Of a stretch of 22,571 nt of DNA, positions 19,930 through 22,571 are shown piece by piece. Origin of the DNA: Rodentolepis nana. Taxonomy: Eukaryota; Platyhelminthes; Cestoda; Cyclophyllidea; Hymenolepididae. The DNA is taken from contig UZAE01000475.1 of the NCBI GenBank assembly GCA_900617975.1, forward strand, positions 1 to 22,571, read 5' to 3'. Each line of letters starts with the position of its first letter. The stretch's first letter is position 1. The notes beneath the pieces are model-generated. The model saw nothing but the letters and a program-made list of their open reading frames with translations. It made no database searches and was not told where the DNA came from. A program made the position numbers and the translations under genes.

Positions 19930-20082
19930 GTTCGAAAACCAAATGGGTATAACGGTGATAGAGAAGGAAAAATGTTTTCATTAATTGATCTTAAATTCAA
20001 CGGAGTCGCATTGGAGTTGTCAGGACAAAGAGAAGTTAAAACTCGGAATGTTGCAAGCATATGGAGAAATTGTTCAAATTAG
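19930..20082 (+). other. Coding-like stretch, plus strand (weak)
   Basis: 50 open codons after a CAG that could be a splice acceptor, ending in TAG. It reads VRKPNGYNGDREGKMFSLID, then LKFNGVALELSGQREVKTRN. The composition looks protein-like, but the upstream tract is not pyrimidine-rich and I recognise no family. It starts 45 bp outside the inverted-repeat element and could be a relic of a host gene or transposon, or chance. Confidence 0.2.
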
Positions 20083-20303
20083 TTGACAAAAAGTTTATCG
20101 TTCAATTTCCTCTTTTTACTTTATTTGATTTTTTGGATTGATAGTTGTAACTTGTTTAATTTAAAATTTACCATTTAGTCCTAAATTTAATTAGGACACA
20201 ATATTAGAAAGAGCAGTATGTCATCAATAATTTTGCTCTTTAACTATTGGTAGTAAAATGCCATATGAGGAAATCAATTTGTTTTATTATGGCTAAAATG
20301 ACA

Positions 20304-20545
20304 GGTATGATTTGATTGTGGATCTGGCAGTTGGAAACAATCTGGAACAACGAGATAAAGGAATAAATTTATTCTTTAGATTTTGTGTCAAATATGTTGG
20401 GCATTTTATATTATTAAAATTGGTATTGAATACACATCTAAATATTTCAGGTTATCTCGTTAAAAATAAACTAACACAACAACAATTACTATATATGTCG
20501 AAGAACCAGGCAAAGAAATATCGAAATCTCCCTTTGATCCAATAA
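20304..20545 (+). other. Open frame, possible gene fragment (weak)
   Basis: An open frame of about 80 codons with no upstream ATG in frame. It begins after a possible acceptor (atgacag), reads YDLIVDLAVGNNLEQRDKG, then a hydrophobic AT-rich middle. After a second acceptor-like aatatttcag it ends LTQQQLLYMSKNQAKKYRNL-PLIQ at TAA. AATAAA overlaps the stop. The two ends look more coding than the middle, but the middle lacks a canonical donor. Unrecognised: terminal exons of a nested gene, a retropseudogene or chance. Confidence 0.2.
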
Positions 20546-21185
20546 ATTTTCTACCTCTCTGGCTCATTCTAATAGCCACTGGACTTGATGTCATTACTTA
20601 GGAAAGAGGGAGCTCATTCACTACGAAATGTGTTTGAAATTATTATTATACCAAACATAAAATAATTTAGACTGTTATAAAAACCATCTTCTTAGATGCC
20701 ATTCCATGTTTGTTCTAAACCAAAAATCCATTTACCTTTGAAATGATCACAGTAAATGTAAAGATGCGAAATTCCTGCAGACATCAGCCACAAAAACCCC
20801 GTTCGCTAAGAGCTACATAACTCCAGGCCTATAGTTGGGCATTTTATGCCAGCCTGCAAGGACAAGTTTGGCTAGGTGAAAGGCGTCATTGAAAAATAAT
20901 AAGAACTGGCAGAATATGTAACATTGCAGTAATTCCCTCTTTCGGAGAAGAAGAAGAAGAAGAAGGCGATGAAGCAGAAAAAGCCCAAACCATAGAAACG
21001 ATTTGAATGCAAGTAGGCGTATGGAAATAATATGAAATTATCATCTTAAGGTGATAGGGATTTCGCTTTCTTCCCAACTTAGGTCTCACTGCTGGTGAAA
21101 TGCTTTGGTGCAATAATCCACTATCTCAATTTGAGCATTAATTAGTCCTATTTCACGCCACTGTGTTCTGGCGGCCATGACTAAT

Positions 21186-21410
21186 TTCGTTGCCTAGTGA
21201 ATTGGTCTGCATTCGAATCTCCGACCTCTGCTACATGGCCATTTTTCAATTTACTGGCTACAATGTTGACGCCATCGTTATGTTCCACCATAACACGAAT
21301 ACCTATTCACCGCCTCTGGCTTATTCCATTTGTGGCAGTAAAGGTAATTACAGCCCGACGACCTGCCTTGGTGACTCTCGACGTATATCCTCCTTCCAAC
21401 ACGATTATGG
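21186..21410 (+). repeat. tRNA-derived SINE-like element, copy 2
   Basis: It contains an A-box-like TTGCCTAGTGA (21190-21200) and a B-box-like ATTCGAATCTC (21211-21221), only 10 bp apart, so the tRNA-like head is deleted internally. The body shares order and partial sequence with the element at 3097-3436: CCGACCTC, ATGGCCA, CAATTTACT and CGAATACCTATTCACCG against CGAACCTATCACCG. Several frames are open across it, including about 75 minus-strand codons with one stop, so a degraded coding origin is an alternative. Ends are approximate. Confidence 0.35.
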
Positions 21411-22445
21411 ACAAAATAAGAGAGCACATTATTTCTATTTTTAACTTGACAACCGAGCATCCATTCAACCGAAGATACCGATGATAAGAAAGCTACATTG
21501 TTATGGTCATTAAATCACGCAAATGAAACAAACCACAAAATTTTAAAACAAAGAATTATTGGAGGCGATATAGCCCCCCCCCCCTCCATATCGGATGCGC
21601 AAACCCCCCAGGATGCAGTTCTGGATAGTGGAAGTTTGACAAGTGCGCCCGCGTTAGTGGACACACATACACACCACATTGTTGCGAAATTGATACAAAG
21701 AGACAATACAGCACTAGCAACACCAGCCTGACTACGGAGACACGTCTTATAATAGAATGGACTGGAGGAAAAATAATGTCGTGCGCACCCTTAATACAAA
21801 GCGATGTGTCACTGCAACTGGCCAAAGTCTCGGACAGTCACAAAGAAGAAGTGTGTGGGGGAGGGGGAGGGGAGGGGGAGGAAGCGCTGATTTATGTCCT
21901 CTGTGTACACGCGAGAAATCACATTCATGAATTCTCACAAGCATCGGCTGAATGGAAAAACGAGAAAAAGCAACGAACTGGAAGCAAAGAAAGTACTTGG
22001 AATGAAGACTTCCGTTCAATGTTAACGAAGACTTAGATGGCAATTGATTGGAATTTGGCCAATTTAAAAGGAAGAATTTAGACAGAAAGTAAGTTGTATT
22101 GAGTGCAAAAAATGAAGTTGAATTTACTTTTTCATACATTTGTTGAAATAGTATATTAAATAGGATATATTGAATTCCTTTTACTGAAATTAAAAATAAA
22201 AATTTATAATTTAAAGGAATTTGATTAAAGTGATGATATGAAACGCTTGATCTGATTTCCTACGGTAATTACATCCATTTTGTCATTTTAAATTTACCCC
22301 ATAGCTTTATCATTCCATTATTTCTGTTAATTTACAAATTCGACCAATATGGAATTGGAACGCTGAATGCAGTGGGCCGACACTAATAAAGGGAATATTC
22401 GCGGAATTTGTCAGCGAAAACAAAATCACTTTTTACCATTTGACT

Positions 22446-22571
22446 TAGAGGCTGAAGCTGTTCTTTCCCCACTCCAAATATATTTAAGCAATCAGCATAC
22501 CTATCTGCAAGAGAAAGTTAAGGCGATAAATAGGGGGGGGGGAGGTGGGGGAAGAACAGCTTCAGCCTCTA
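22446..22571. repeat. Inverted repeat, possible MITE cut by the window end
   Basis: TAGAGGCTGAAGCTGTTCTT at 22446-22465 is the exact reverse complement of 22552-22571. The similarity continues imperfectly for about 8 bp into C-rich sequence (left CCCCACTCC, right CCCCACCTCC on the opposite strand). The loop is about 80-85 bp and includes a G10 run at 22533-22542. The right arm stops at the last base, so the true ends and any target duplication are not visible. Confidence 0.75.

Larger units (their letters stand above)
15651..22571 (-). other. Region upstream of exon A, presumed long vinculin intron
   Basis: No vinculin exon was recognised on the minus strand across 6.9 kb, although exon A begins at an internal splice acceptor, so more upstream exons must exist. 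15651-17200 and 22040-22440 are plain AT-rich DNA with nothing recognisable. The rest holds the (TA)n tracts, the 1.74-kb inverted-repeat element, weak plus-strand coding-like stretches, a SINE-like copy, a GAAGAA repeat near 20947-20964, G/C-runs at 21574-21584 and about 21857-21881, and the terminal inverted repeat. Whether the whole stretch is intron or includes another gene cannot be settled here. Confidence 0.6.

Noticed and set aside
20941..21100. Ser-rich frame at 20886-21113
   Set aside because: The Ser run is the complement of a GAAGAA microsatellite; the rest is unremarkable.
21515..22139. Overlapping frames on both strands
   Set aside because: Low-complexity G/C-runs give poly-Pro or poly-Gly; no frame looks like a protein and no splice structure is evident.

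Overview
The window is animal nuclear DNA: AT-rich, intron-rich, and full of simple repeats and small transposon relics. It holds part of one clear gene, a vinculin orthologue on the minus strand. I assembled nine consecutive exons between 15650 and 2347 by matching GT/AG splice sites, reading-frame phase and similarity to vinculin as I remember it. Together they encode 590 codons in one unbroken frame. The diverged sequence, the AT-rich introns with long G/C homopolymers and (TA)n tracts, and the absence of vertebrate-type linker motifs suggest an invertebrate. A flatworm or other lophotrochozoan is possible, but I cannot fix the taxon from sequence alone.

Layout, in transcription order (high to low coordinates). 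From 22571 to 15651 there is no recognisable vinculin exon. This is most simply the 3' part of an intron of at least 6.9 kb; the N-terminal head (about 450 residues) should lie beyond 22571. That stretch contains a 1.74-kb element with 479-bp arms that I found identical by eye, flanking a decayed reading frame (18142-19885). It also contains a (TA)31 tract, a second inverted repeat cut by the window end, a SINE-like copy and two weak coding-like stretches. Exons A to D (15650-11718) encode the later head domains. Exon E ends the head and begins the linker, exon F is linker, and exons G to I encode most of the five-helix tail. The last tail exon (about 55 residues) was not found and probably lies below position 1.

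Introns range from 80 bp to more than 6.9 kb. Two carry copies of one piggyBac-type MITE family. The best copy (14445-14714) is bounded by TTAA on both sides with CCCTTT-type ends; the second (7856-8067) is older and inverted. A tRNA-derived SINE-like copy lies in the intron at 2642-4281. The 4.07-kb intron between E and F, which splits the linker, contains an open stretch (7621-7773) with phase-matched splice signals. It could be a cassette exon placed roughly where vertebrate metavinculin carries its extra exon.

The most interesting items are the vinculin linker without polyproline motifs, the candidate linker cassette exon, the piggyBac-type MITE pair, and the long inverted repeat whose arms are near-perfect while its interior is decayed. 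I saw no CRISPR array, rRNA or intact tRNA, and no complete second protein-coding gene.
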